From Hanleya hanleyi (taxonomy: Eukaryota; Mollusca; Polyplacophora; Lepidopleurida; Hanleyidae), in the NCBI GenBank assembly GCA_036873755.1, contig JAVTVY010025320.1, positions 37,445 to 101,444 of the forward strand: a stretch of 64,000 nucleotides of DNA. The letters run 5' to 3'. This document shows positions 56,519-64,000 of the stretch, piece after piece; position 1 is the first letter of the stretch; every line of letters starts with the position of its first letter. The notes beneath the pieces were generated by a model. It saw only the letters and a list, made by a program, of their open reading frames with translations, searched no databases and had not been told where the DNA came from. A program made the translations under genes and the position numbers.

Positions 56519-57127
56519 TTATTTTTGCATGTACACGTGGTGGGCCTCTCCGGGAAAGATGCCGGTTCGTAGTCGAAGGTGGTCGGGGGTGGCTTGCTTG
56601 AGGTCGAAGAGCATATACCCGTGCTGAGGTGTTGTGGCATCTTTAAAGGTTTCTAACGCAAACGGTGTGCGGCCGGGATACATCTGTCTCGCCAGGTGCT
56701 GCAGTTGAGTGGTATCTCTCGGGGTTTTGAAGACCACCAGGTAGTGGGCATTTAAGCTGATGTTCCGATGTTCTTTGTTTTTACTGAACAGATTCTGCAC
56801 AATGTAGATTATGCTGAGCCGTCGATGGTGGCTGCCTTTGGTAAAGAGTTGGGTGACCCGCGCATCCGTCTCCGCCATGAGATCATCCAGAACCACCAAG
56901 GTGTCGGGTTCCAAATCGGGCAGGTTAGGTAGGCCTTCCACGAACGTGATGTGGGGCATTGCTGCATATGTTTCCTGCCATTCTCCGTAACACCACACGA
57001 CTCGGGCAATGGGTGGGGTGATGATGCTGTCGGCGTGTTGAAGGAGCTTCCTGACGAAGTGCGTTTTGCCGGAGCCTGTCGGTCCTGCGATGACGCAAGT
57101 GAAGGGATGCTGCCACCGAGGGTCCAT
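56519..57127 (-). CDS. ATPase: Genome-packaging ATPase (P2), intact
   Basis: 202 residues, same length as P1 with about 95 percent identity. Walker A GPTGSGKT and Walker B LVVLDDLM are unchanged. It is intact although neighbouring genes are broken, which may reflect chance or residual selection. It begins inside the membrane protein gene, as in P1. The 3' end is followed by a long gap before the next gene, with AATAAA-like words on the minus strand near 56457. Confidence 0.94.
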   Translation of the reverse strand: MDPRWQHPFTCVIAGPTGSGKTHFVRKLLQHADSIITPPIARVVWCYGEWQETYAAMPHITFVEGLPNLPDLEPDTLVVLDDLMAETDARVTQLFTKGSHHRRLSIIYIVQNLFSKNKEHRNISLNAHYLVVFKTPRDTTQLQHLARQMYPGRTPFALETFKDATTPQHGYMLFDLKQATPDHLRLRTGIFPGEAHHVYMQK

Positions 57128-57609
57128 GGTTCGAGCTGTATGCGCTGTCGTGGTAACCCGCTCTTGTAAATTTCGTACGAGTGAACTGGAATGGTGGTGG
57201 TGGGTACAACGTCGGTCGTCGTTGTTTGTTCACTGTGAGTGATGATGGTGGTGGGTATAACGTCGGTCGTCGTTGTCTGTTCAGTGTGAGGGATGAAATC
57301 CGGTGGGTTTTCAGACGTAGTGGGTGTACTTGGTGTAGGTGTGGAGCTTGGTGTGGAGCTCGTTGTGGCTTGTACACGGGGTGTGGTGATGACTGGGCTC
57401 GATACGGGGTTTACTGGTGCTATCTGTAGACCGGTTTCACTGATGGCTGGTGTTCTCAGTTGGTTAAGTAGCGTGCTGACATAGGCTACGTCGTAAAACA
57501 CACCTCCGTACAACACACTCAACAGGGTTAGCACTATCACCACAAAGCCCACTTGCGCTTTGCGCGTTTTGGGAGACGCTGTGTTCAGAGGCAGCTGCTG
57601 TTTGTCCAT
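56809..57609 (-). CDS. Single-pass membrane protein with Thr-rich stalk (P2), extended
   Basis: Counterpart of 35404-35988. Membrane segment VGFVVIVLTLLSVLYGGVF, then a Thr/Pro-rich stalk with repeated EQTTTTDV blocks. The P1 stop is changed, so the frame continues about 70 codons inside the ATPase gene in another frame; that extension is probably meaningless. TATA box at 57659-57664. Confidence 0.65.
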   Translation of the reverse strand: MDKQQLPLNTASPKTRKAQVGFVVIVLTLLSVLYGGVFYDVAYVSTLLNQLRTPAISETGLQIAPVNPVSSPVITTPRVQATTSSTPSSTPTPSTPTTSENPPDFIPHTEQTTTTDVIPTTIITHSEQTTTTDVVPTTTIPVHSYEIYKSGLPRQRIQLEPWTLGGSIPSLASSQDRQAPAKRTSSGSSFNTPTASSPHPLPESCGVTENGRKHMQQCPTSRSWKAYLTCPIWNPTPWWFWMISWRRRMRGSPNSLPKAATIDGSA

Positions 57610-57658
57610 AGCACTGTGGTCGGACGTGGAATGAAGGATGACGATAGTGGTGTCTGGC

Positions 57659-57664
57659 TTTATA
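57659..57664 (-). promoter_or_regulatory. TATA box of P2 membrane protein gene
   Basis: TATAAA on the minus strand, 50-55 bases upstream of the ATG at 57609, same position as in P1. Confidence 0.65.
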
Positions 57665-58735
57665 GTCGTTTCACCTGGTTGGCAGCGACCCAGGAATTCA
57701 AGGAACTGGGCCAGCCTTGCCATTTGACGAAATGAAACAGTTTGCCACGTCGACGTTCCGTTTTCAAAATCTGTTCCACCGTGTAGTAGTCTTGCTTTGT
57801 TTTTACGACAGGCTGTAATTCCGTCTCGTAAACGTCCCTAGCAACGGTTCCCCTTGAAGATCTTCCAGTTCATAGACTCGCTGCTGTTGGGGTAGGCGCC
57901 GTTTAATCAGGAAGTGCTCATCGCTCCAGTTGGGCAAGTAACTTTTCTCAAACTGACCTTTGACTTTACTGATCCGTACAGGGTCCCCGACCTTGAACAC
58001 CGCCTTCGGCGTTCGCTGCGATTGCCTGGGGTACAAGACACGCCGGACTTGGGCTTCATTGCGTTGGGTCACGGTAATGGGGGCTCTCTCTATACTCCGA
58101 TGATAGGCTCGATTGTAACCACTCACAAGGTTCGGGAGAACATCGATGTACCGCCTTGTATTCTTATAGGTGAAATATTTATACATGCAGCCTTTGAATG
58201 TCCTGTTGAACCTTTCCACCACGGAAGCCTTGGTCTCGTTGTACGTATGGAAGAAAAACACCTTCTGGGCTTTCAGAAACTGTTGGAACGGTCTGTTGAG
58301 AAATTCCGTGCCTTCGTCGATTTGCAAATACAAAGGTTTGCGCCCGGGCTTGAAGATGTCTTTGAACGCCGCTATGAGATTCGCCCCCGTTTTCGTCCGG
58401 ATGGAACACACCCACGCATACTTGGATAGGATATCGATGCACGTCAAGATATACCGATTCCCATCGTTGTGTTTGGCAAAGGCGCTCATATCGACCAAAT
58501 CCGCTTGCCACACTGGGCATCTATTCCTCCCGATGACCCGGTTCCGTAGAAAATGAGCGGACGGATCGATGTAAGGTATAGGTGTCTTGTTTTCTTAACC
58601 AATCTCGGACTTGGGCGTTGTATCCCCTGAGGGGTTTGGCCGCTCGATAGAGAGAGCCAAACAATACACTATAGACCATGACTGTCAGGACTGTAGTATA
58701 AAGTTATCCAACACCTTCTCCCCCCGGCGCTTCAT
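57660..58735 (-). pseudogene. INT: Polinton integrase (P2), multiply frameshifted
   Basis: Homologous to 34280-35353. The catalytic core is open from 58513 to 57803 with WQADLVDM, LQIDEGTEF and ASVVERFN all present. The N-terminal 70 codons are disrupted by several small indels, including two extra bases at about 58515. A one-base loss near 57832 throws the chromodomain (still visible in the next frame, ending FVKWQGWP) out of frame. It cannot make a full enzyme. Confidence 0.93.
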
Positions 58736-58761
58736 GGTGACAAATGATGATGGACCTGGCT

Positions 58762-59232
58762 CTATCGTTTATTTATAACGGGTATATCTTGGGCCGGAGT
58801 TTCTTTCTGATTTTCTTCGTTGGCTTCCACAGTGTCCATGATAAATGACCAGTCCAACTCGTCTGATGACCGCTTGATAAGCACTTGATCCACATCTACC
58901 ACGGCATCTTCCAATGCAGACCATAGATCAGGGTGAAGGGTAAAATGCACTGTAACCCCATCTAGCCGAGCCAATTGAGCAAAGAAAGGGCCGCGTCGGA
59001 TGTACACATCGTGACACAAGTGGATGAGGTCGCCGTCCAGTTCACCAGACAACACCCGTTTGAATTTGGTCCAGCCCTCCCGGGACAGACGATTGTGGGC
59101 CGGGCACGGTTGTGTAGGGTCCGCATCACAGATGTCTCCCACCTCCTCCATGATATCGACCTTATCCGCATAAACGTGCAGGAAAACCTCGGGGGTCAAG
59201 CTGAGATACGCCAGTATTATATGCTCCGTCAT
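58762..59232 (-). CDS. Double-repeat protein, PC4-like halves (P2 gene 3)
   Basis: 156 residues, full length, no breaks. Halves: FLHVYADKVDIMEE then RLSREGWTKFKRVL, and HLCHDVYIRRGPFF then FTLHPDLWSALEDAVVDVD. Present once, unlike in P1. TATA box at 59272-59279 on the minus strand, about 40 bases before the ATG. It is one of three P2 genes on this side still intact. Confidence 0.75.
   Translation of the reverse strand: MTEHIILAYLSLTPEVFLHVYADKVDIMEEVGDICDADPTQPCPAHNRLSREGWTKFKRVLSGELDGDLIHLCHDVYIRRGPFFAQLARLDGVTVHFTLHPDLWSALEDAVVDVDQVLIKRSSDELDWSFIMDTVEANEENQKETPAQDIPVINKR
58770..58777 (-). promoter_or_regulatory. TATAAATA box of P2 integrase
   Basis: Minus-strand TATAAATAAAC about 40 bases before 58735, overlapping the end of gene 3. 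Confidence 0.6.
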
Positions 59233-59271
59233 GGTCAGTACGTGAATGGTACCAGGTTTGACTGTCTCTCG

Positions 59272-59279
59272 TATTTATA
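59272..59279 (-). promoter_or_regulatory. TATAAATA box of P2 gene 3
   Basis: TATAAATACGAG on the minus strand, same core as in P1. Confidence 0.68.
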
Positions 59280-59807
59280 GGGAGAATCCCGTGAGATCAA
59301 AGGATCGGGTGGTCATGTCACTGGGCTGACTGAGTCTAGCCGGGTAATCAATGGCATCGTCGTCTGGTTCATGGCTAGACATTTGTTCATTGGATTCTGC
59401 CGCTGCTTCTCTCAGGGCACGAGCCCACTCCAACTCGTCTGATGACCGCTCGTCCGGTGTAATCTGCTGGTCCACGATAGGCACCACTTTCTCGAAGGCT
59501 GTCCACAGATCGGGGTCTAGGGTGAAGCCTCGCGTAGGGTCTTGGTAGCGGCCCAGGCATGGGAAGAAGGGTCCACGGTGTACGTAGATGGCATTGTCTA
59601 TGTGGATGAGTTGTCCGTCGAGCTCGCCGCTCAACACCTGTTTAAATTTGGTCCAGCCGTCACGGTGTAGCGTAACCGTATTCGATACGGTCTCAGCGCG
59701 CGACCAGCAAACATCTCCACGGTCTTCCACGAGGGTGACTTTATCTTCATAAACGTGTAACCCACCCGGGGTGTAAGGGGAAGGATGGCTCGTAGAACTG
59801 GTGACAT
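59275..59807 (-). pseudogene. Double-repeat protein (P2 gene 2), frameshifted at start
   Basis: Counterpart of 32135-32638. The ATG at 59807 opens a frame that breaks after about 15 codons because a GGGG run has lost one G (59762-59768). The rest (LHVYEDKVTLVED to FTLDPDLWTAFEKVVPIVD) is open in the next frame and, having lost the P1 stop, runs to 59275. The upstream TATA box is changed to CATAAATA (59859-59866). Confidence 0.88.
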
Positions 59808-59879
59808 GGTTGACCCAATGACGATCGTTGAATGACGCACACTGTGTCTGACCCTCGTATTTATGGTGAGGTCCCACTG

Positions 59880-60206
59880 TCAATGCCACAGCGCCAGGGT
59901 CAATAGGGCACAGACTATTGTGAGACCAACCAGCCGTCGCTGGTTCCGGCGTGAGCGCTCGTGGTCCATAGCCCGAGCATCAAGGATGGCTATCATAGTC
60001 CAGTAGTGGTGAGTGATGGCACACCTCTCCATCGAGTGCACTCGCTCGAGGACCGCTTCTGTGAACTCGTTCAGAATCTGGCGTCGCCCCTCGTTGTCGT
60101 CGCCATCTGCAAACATGGACCGGACCACCGCTCGGTAACCCGTGAATGAATTCACCACGGTGGCATGCTGTAAAATGCGAGTCGCATAGGGCTGGATCTC
60201 CGTCAT
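59880..60206 (-). CDS. Small tail-anchored protein (P2 gene 1)
   Basis: 108 residues, intact, six changes from P1. The C-terminal hydrophobic segment LVGLTIVCALLTLALWH is preserved. TATA box at 60253-60259 on the minus strand, 47 bases before the ATG. Confidence 0.75.
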   Translation of the reverse strand: MTEIQPYATRILQHATVVNSFTGYRAVVRSMFADGDDNEGRRQILNEFTEAVLERVHSMERCAITHHYWTMIAILDARAMDHERSRRNQRRLVGLTIVCALLTLALWH

Positions 60207-60252
60207 GGCTCTGCAACCGTAGAAATGAAGGTGTGGGATCCAGAGGGACGTG

Positions 60253-60259
60253 TTTTATA
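60253..60259 (-). promoter_or_regulatory. TATA box of P2 gene 1
   Basis: TATAAAA on the minus strand, same spacing as in P1. Confidence 0.6.
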
Positions 60260-60341
60260 GACCATGTCACACATGCGCGCCTAGATGTAGCTCTACGGAT
60301 GTAGTCCGTGATACGTACTATTCTGATTGGTTATGTGGCTC

Positions 60342-61027
60342 CTATAGAGATAGTACCTTATCGACAATGGGGACTACTTGTTCCAAAGCCGTCCATAGGT
60401 CGGGGTCCAGGGTAAAACCACCGTCGTTCAGACAGAGGAGTCGAGCGAAAAAGGGACCGCAGAAAATGTAGACGTCGTCACACAGGTAAATGCTATCACC
60501 GTGCAGGTCACCCAACAACACCCGTTTCAAGGTAGTCCATCCTTCCGGTGACAAAGAGACGTGCGCTTTGGGTTCAGGCGTACATCAACACCTAAGTCCG
60601 CTATCCATGAGGTCCACTCGTTTGGGGTACAACAATAGGGTGCAGCCAGGTGTAAGCCTCCGGGTAGCCACAGTCCCTTCTTTCACCTCGGGGTGTAGTA
60701 AGTCATCCACCTCGGGGAGTACATCTTTCAGTGCCATCCATAAGGGTGGACAGAGTGTGATATAGGTACCTCCACTCTGTTCCAACCGGGGAAAAAGGAA
60801 TCCTCTCCAGCAGTGCGTATGTGCACGCCGACTTCCACGTGCATGAAATCCCTTTCAGGGTCTTTTCCCTGTAACAATCGTGTCAATAGAGTCCAGCCTG
60901 ATAGCGATAACAAAATCTTCACCTTCTGCGGTGCGTCTTGGACCAGCTTCAGGTGATCGTCATTGACGATGAGGTAGACGTCGGACGTCAGTTGGAATAA
61001 CGCAAGCTCTGTTCCGCTCGCTGCCAT
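60342..61027 (-). pseudogene. Four-repeat PC4-like protein (P2 only), broken
   Basis: The minus strand from the ATG at 61027 carries the same repeat type as genes 2 and 3 but in four halves: LTSDVYLIVNDDHLKLVQD then LLSLSGWTLLTRLLQG; FMHVEVGVHIRTAG then YITLCPPLWMALKDVLPEVD; TPGCTLLLYPKRVDLMDSG then VSLSPEGWTTLKRVLLG; YLCDDVYIFCGPFFARL then FTLDPDLWTALEQVVPIVD. A frame change near 60780 and an in-frame TGA near 60586 break it. TATAAA at 61064-61069 on the minus strand. P1 lacks the gene entirely. It is the most diverged member and the first gene after the terminal repeat. Confidence 0.75.
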
Positions 61028-61063
61028 GGTGGGGAATGAAAAGCGAACGGTTAGAGAGGTAGC

Positions 61064-61069
61064 TTTATA
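61064..61069 (-). promoter_or_regulatory. TATA box of four-repeat gene
   Basis: TATAAAG on the minus strand 38 bases before the ATG at 61027, which sits in a good start context (CACCATGG). Confidence 0.6.
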
Positions 61070-61274
61070 GTGTACCTGTTGGGTAGGGTTTTATACACCG
61101 TGTGAGTCATGGGCACTTGTTATACTCGCTTGCGCCATAAGGTCAATAAGGTTAGAAATGCGCTTTTTTCTACTACGCCCTGTGACGGTCCTTCGTGAAT
61201 GGGCGTAACCTGTGAACATCATAGGAATGCATGTACTAACCTGTCTGTGGGGTTTTTCCACAATGTCGTTCACC

Positions 61275-61395
61275 TTCGTGTCTTTTCGGGTACGTCCGTG
61301 TCTTTTCAGTAAAGTCCGTGTCTTTTCGGTAAAGTCCGTGTCTTTTCGGTAACGTCCGTGTCTTTTCGGTAACGTCCGTATCTTTTCGGGTATAT
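61275..61395. repeat. 20-bp minisatellite GTCCGTGTCTTTTCGGTAAC
   Basis: Six tandem units with one- or two-base variation, between the right terminal repeat and the first gene of P2. Absent from P1. Confidence 0.92.
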
Positions 61396-61519
61396 ATGAG
61401 GGTCTTGAGGGGGGCGACTGTATGTGACGTGTTGTATGTGTTTTTCTCGGCGACTTCCGTGTCTATCATCCGGGCACATCACGTCTGCGCCTGCATTGGG
61501 GTATGTATGAGGATCTTTA

Positions 61520-63046
61520 TGCGCGCGCGCGCTACGGATTCACCCACGCACTTCCGGATAACCCGCGCGCGCTGCGGCATCAGATCACGCGCGCGCGCTG
61601 CGGCCGGGGCGGGCCGGCCCGAGCCGGGCCGGGAAAACCCCCGGAGGTTGAACATCCGGACGTCTAAGAGAACATTGGAACTCTTCTGGGTTTGGAGGTG
61701 AAACCTGGAAGTGACGTCACAACCCACGTGACCTGCGCAGCAGAATGGAAACGACACCCTAGTCTAGCCCCCTCACGTAGGCTTCACATGGATACCTCAC
61801 TCGATCCCATCGGCCCACTAGTGGCCCACCTAGACCCCAAAACGTCTATTTCCATACACTTTGTCTATTGCGCATGCGCAGAATGACGATATTCCTACCC
61901 CACATCCATGCCATCGGTTGCCCCCTCACATAGGCTTCACATTGATAACTCACTCGACCCCATCGGGCCATTAGTGGCCCACCTAGATCCCAAAACGTCC
62001 ACCCCGTATGGACCTATACACCCATAGCCATGCAGTATAGGCCTATGGGCCTACCCAGGCCTCGGTGACTTTTTCCAAAAATTTTACCGTTTCGCTCCGG
62101 GACCCTTCCCATCGTGTTCTAAATGACGAGACGTGAAAAACAAATCCCAGCAACCCATATTACAATGAACGTGTGTGAATTTCCCAGGTTGGACCCATAC
62201 CCCCCATGGCCAGCCTATGGGCCTATATACAGACCTCTGTGACTTTTTCCAAAAAATTCACCGATTCGCTCCGGGACCCTTCCCATTGTCATTTTCTTGG
62301 CGAGACGAGAAAAACGCGACCCCACAAGCCATAGTAAAGCCCACGAAAAAATTTGACCATCCCCATACCCCATACAGGCATTTTCCCTTATATTGTATAA
62401 TACAGACCCCTATTGTAGGGGTAAAGTCCGTGTTCCGCTTTTTATAGTTTCAGGGGAAAATCCTAATTTTACATGCACCCACCCCATTGACTTGATAGGC
62501 AGGTCCCAGTAAGCCCGGGGACCGATATTAGCCCTTTTGGCTAGGGTTGATAGGGGTTTTCCCCTATTTTAGGGGCAAAGTCCGTATTCCGCTTTTTATA
62601 TTTTCGGGAAAAAATCCTAATTTTACATGCACCCACCCCATTGACTTGATACGCAGGTCCCAATAAGCCCGGGGACCGATATTAGCCCTTTTGACTAGGG
62701 TTGATAGGTGTTTTCCCCTATTTTAGGGGTAAAGTCCGTGTTCCGCTTTTTATAGTTTCGGGAAAAAATCCTAATTTTACATGCACCCACCCATGACTGG
62801 ATGCCCCTTCACGAATGCTTCACTATACCTCACTCGACCCAATCGGACCATGCAGCGTATTTGAAGTCTGGGGACTATTTTTTCTCCGCGGAAGCTTTTT
62901 CCCGCGACCGCATCACCACCAGACCGCATCACCGCGAAGGAATACACACGCCCGATTCACGCAGACCGGAAGTGACGTCATACATGACGTCACACTTCAG
63001 TACATGTCCTATCATGTTCAGTCATACGGGACTGGTGGCGCCCCCT
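61520..63046. repeat. P2 right terminal inverted repeat
   Basis: Inverted partner of 48206-50040. It holds a CGCGCG/GGCCGG inner border (61520-61640), E-box/CRE/ETS cluster (61705-61730), GCGCATGCGC at 61870, three copies of the roughly 155-bp unit (about 62440-62790), a double CRE (62973 and 62985) and the terminal CTGGTGGCGCCCCCTGGCG. Confidence 0.85.
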
Positions 63047-63550
63047 GGCGGATGCAAGAGTTACCTCCCCCGGCAAAATAAGGCTCGAAATGCTTGCTCC
63101 CTACTACTATTGTCATTCACTTGTTACGATGTTATGGTAAACGGCAAATTGAAATATTCATATGAGAGTGGTCCGTGAGGACGCAATCCCGACCTGAGTC
63201 AAGTGGCCCTCCTTCTAAGGGGAAAAACGTCTGCTGTATGTATGTTCACCAGGGGGTGGGGAGGGGCACAGTTGTGAGGTTTAGAGCGGAAAAAAACAAA
63301 ACAACCATTTGCAGATCGGCCACTAAAAGGTCAAGATGAATAATTTTGTACAGAAACCAGTATGGATATGGTCGTCGATTTGAAAGGGTTCCAGGGTTGA
63401 ACAGCATGCTTTGAGAATATGTCTATCAAATTTCATCTACATAGCCACACACTCTCGACTCGACTATATAGCTTACAATGTGATCAACCAAAACTGATAT
63501 GTTGTTGGAAAGGTTCATCAAAGTATTTTCAATAGCCACACACTCTCGAC
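63047..63550. other. Right flank of P2
   Basis: Non-coding. A 25-bp word ATAGCCACACACTCTCGACT with its continuation occurs twice (63441 and 63534). No gene recognised. Confidence 0.55.
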
Positions 63551-64000
63551 TCGACTCTATTACAAGCGTCTAGTCCGTCATTCATAATCCAGCCGTCGTC
63601 CATTAGAGAATATCCGCGTCCATAATCCAAAGACCCATTCCATTTTCCATATAACAGTATTAGCACCAAATTCAAAAAGACAATCATAGTATACAAAAAC
63701 ATAGGCTTGTTTCCTGCAAGAGAGAAGCGGTCCAGAAATATCAAATCCGTATCGCTGATCAGTATTCTTAATCCATAATATTCGTTGTAAAGTCGTCATC
63801 TAAAGAATGATGTATCTCAGTCACGCTTTGATTGTGATTGTTCATACGCGTACCATGAGGTTCTTGAAGTACATGGGTTCATACGGCCCCTAGCCCCGGG
63901 TTAAGCGGAATTAGACACAAGTTACGAAACGTAGCGCCATAGATCTTGCACGCTACGTTCGTATTTTGCTATCAGCATGCGATATGTATCGCCAAATTTG
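63551..64000. repeat. Another partial copy of the tandem-unit repeat
   Basis: From TTACAAGCGTCTAGTCCGTC at 63559 the sequence follows 7077-7540 and 14228-14690 with a few changes and small deletions, and continues past the window end. It shows that this repeat family flanks the Polintons on both sides. Confidence 0.9.

Larger units (their letters stand above)
48206..63046 (-). mobile_element. Polinton/Maverick copy 2 (P2), 14.8 kb
   Basis: The termini carry CGCCAGGGGGCGCCACCAG in inverted orientation; taking the usual AG...CT boundary gives 48206-63046 with flanks GGCGCC and GGCGGA (four of six match). The inner parts of the terminal repeats are long (to about 50040 and from about 61520). 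Genes run on the minus strand in the same order as P1 and include capsid and protease genes missing from P1. A 1.95-kb MITE sits between those two. No DNA polymerase B frame exists anywhere. Several genes are frameshifted, so P2 is older or unselected. Confidence 0.88.

Overview
ORGANISM AND GENERAL CHARACTER. This is non-genic nuclear DNA of an invertebrate animal, built almost entirely of mobile elements and their debris. The markers are two Polinton/Maverick elements (retroviral-type integrase, A32-like packaging ATPase, double-jelly-roll capsid, adenain-like protease), a decayed Ty3/Gypsy LTR retrotransposon, a LINE reverse-transcriptase scrap, several MITE-like insertions and a foldback element. 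A marine mollusc or a similar lophotrochozoan would fit, but the sequence alone does not settle this. I recognise no host protein gene, rRNA or tRNA. LAYOUT. 1-750: decaying 24-bp satellite. 750-2800: unique-looking DNA with one LINE RT fragment. 2802-16539: two tandem copies of a roughly 7.2-kb unit, each carrying antisense Gypsy gag and protease debris. 16540-27877: a minus-strand Gypsy element with two long terminal repeats of about 2.52 kb around broken gag and pol, interrupted by a 1.77-kb inverted-repeat transposon and a 377-bp insert with a 12-bp target duplication. 27878-28639: spacer with a 146-nt hairpin. 28640-42174: Polinton copy 1 (P1), plus strand, ending AGTAGT...ACTACT with near-perfect 6-bp flanking repeats TGTCAG/TGTCGG. 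42175-45590: an 866-bp tandem duplication, one copy holding a 727-bp TTAA-flanked MITE. 45595-47925: foldback element with arms made of palindromic repeat modules. 48206-63046: Polinton copy 2 (P2), minus strand, with a Harbinger-like MITE inserted exactly at the stop codon of its capsid gene. 63550-64000: restart of the tandem-unit repeat family. HOW THE GENES WORK TOGETHER. P1 and P2 are about 94-95 percent identical in protein (counted by eye) and share one gene order: tail-anchored small protein, double-domain DNA-binding-like proteins, integrase with chromodomain, membrane/mucin-like protein overlapping the packaging ATPase, basic virion protein, WNDKGE-motif protein, penton-like protein, GGGFPVF-motif protein. 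Only P2 still has the major capsid protein and protease; P1 lost them by an internal deletion. P2 is broken in integrase, penton and protease. Neither copy carries a protein-primed DNA polymerase B. Early-side genes each have their own TATAAATA box, while the virion genes penton-GGGFPVF-capsid-protease abut stop-to-start (TAATG and similar), suggesting a polycistronic block. MOST INTERESTING. (1) A family of tandem paralogous proteins whose half-repeats resemble the PC4/SUB1 single-strand DNA-binding fold, in an element lacking its own polymerase. (2) Terminal inverted repeats loaded with palindromic NRF1-type sites plus CRE, ETS, YY1, E-box and CCAAT motifs, the vocabulary of animal housekeeping promoters. 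(3) Stop/start-coupled virion genes in an animal element.
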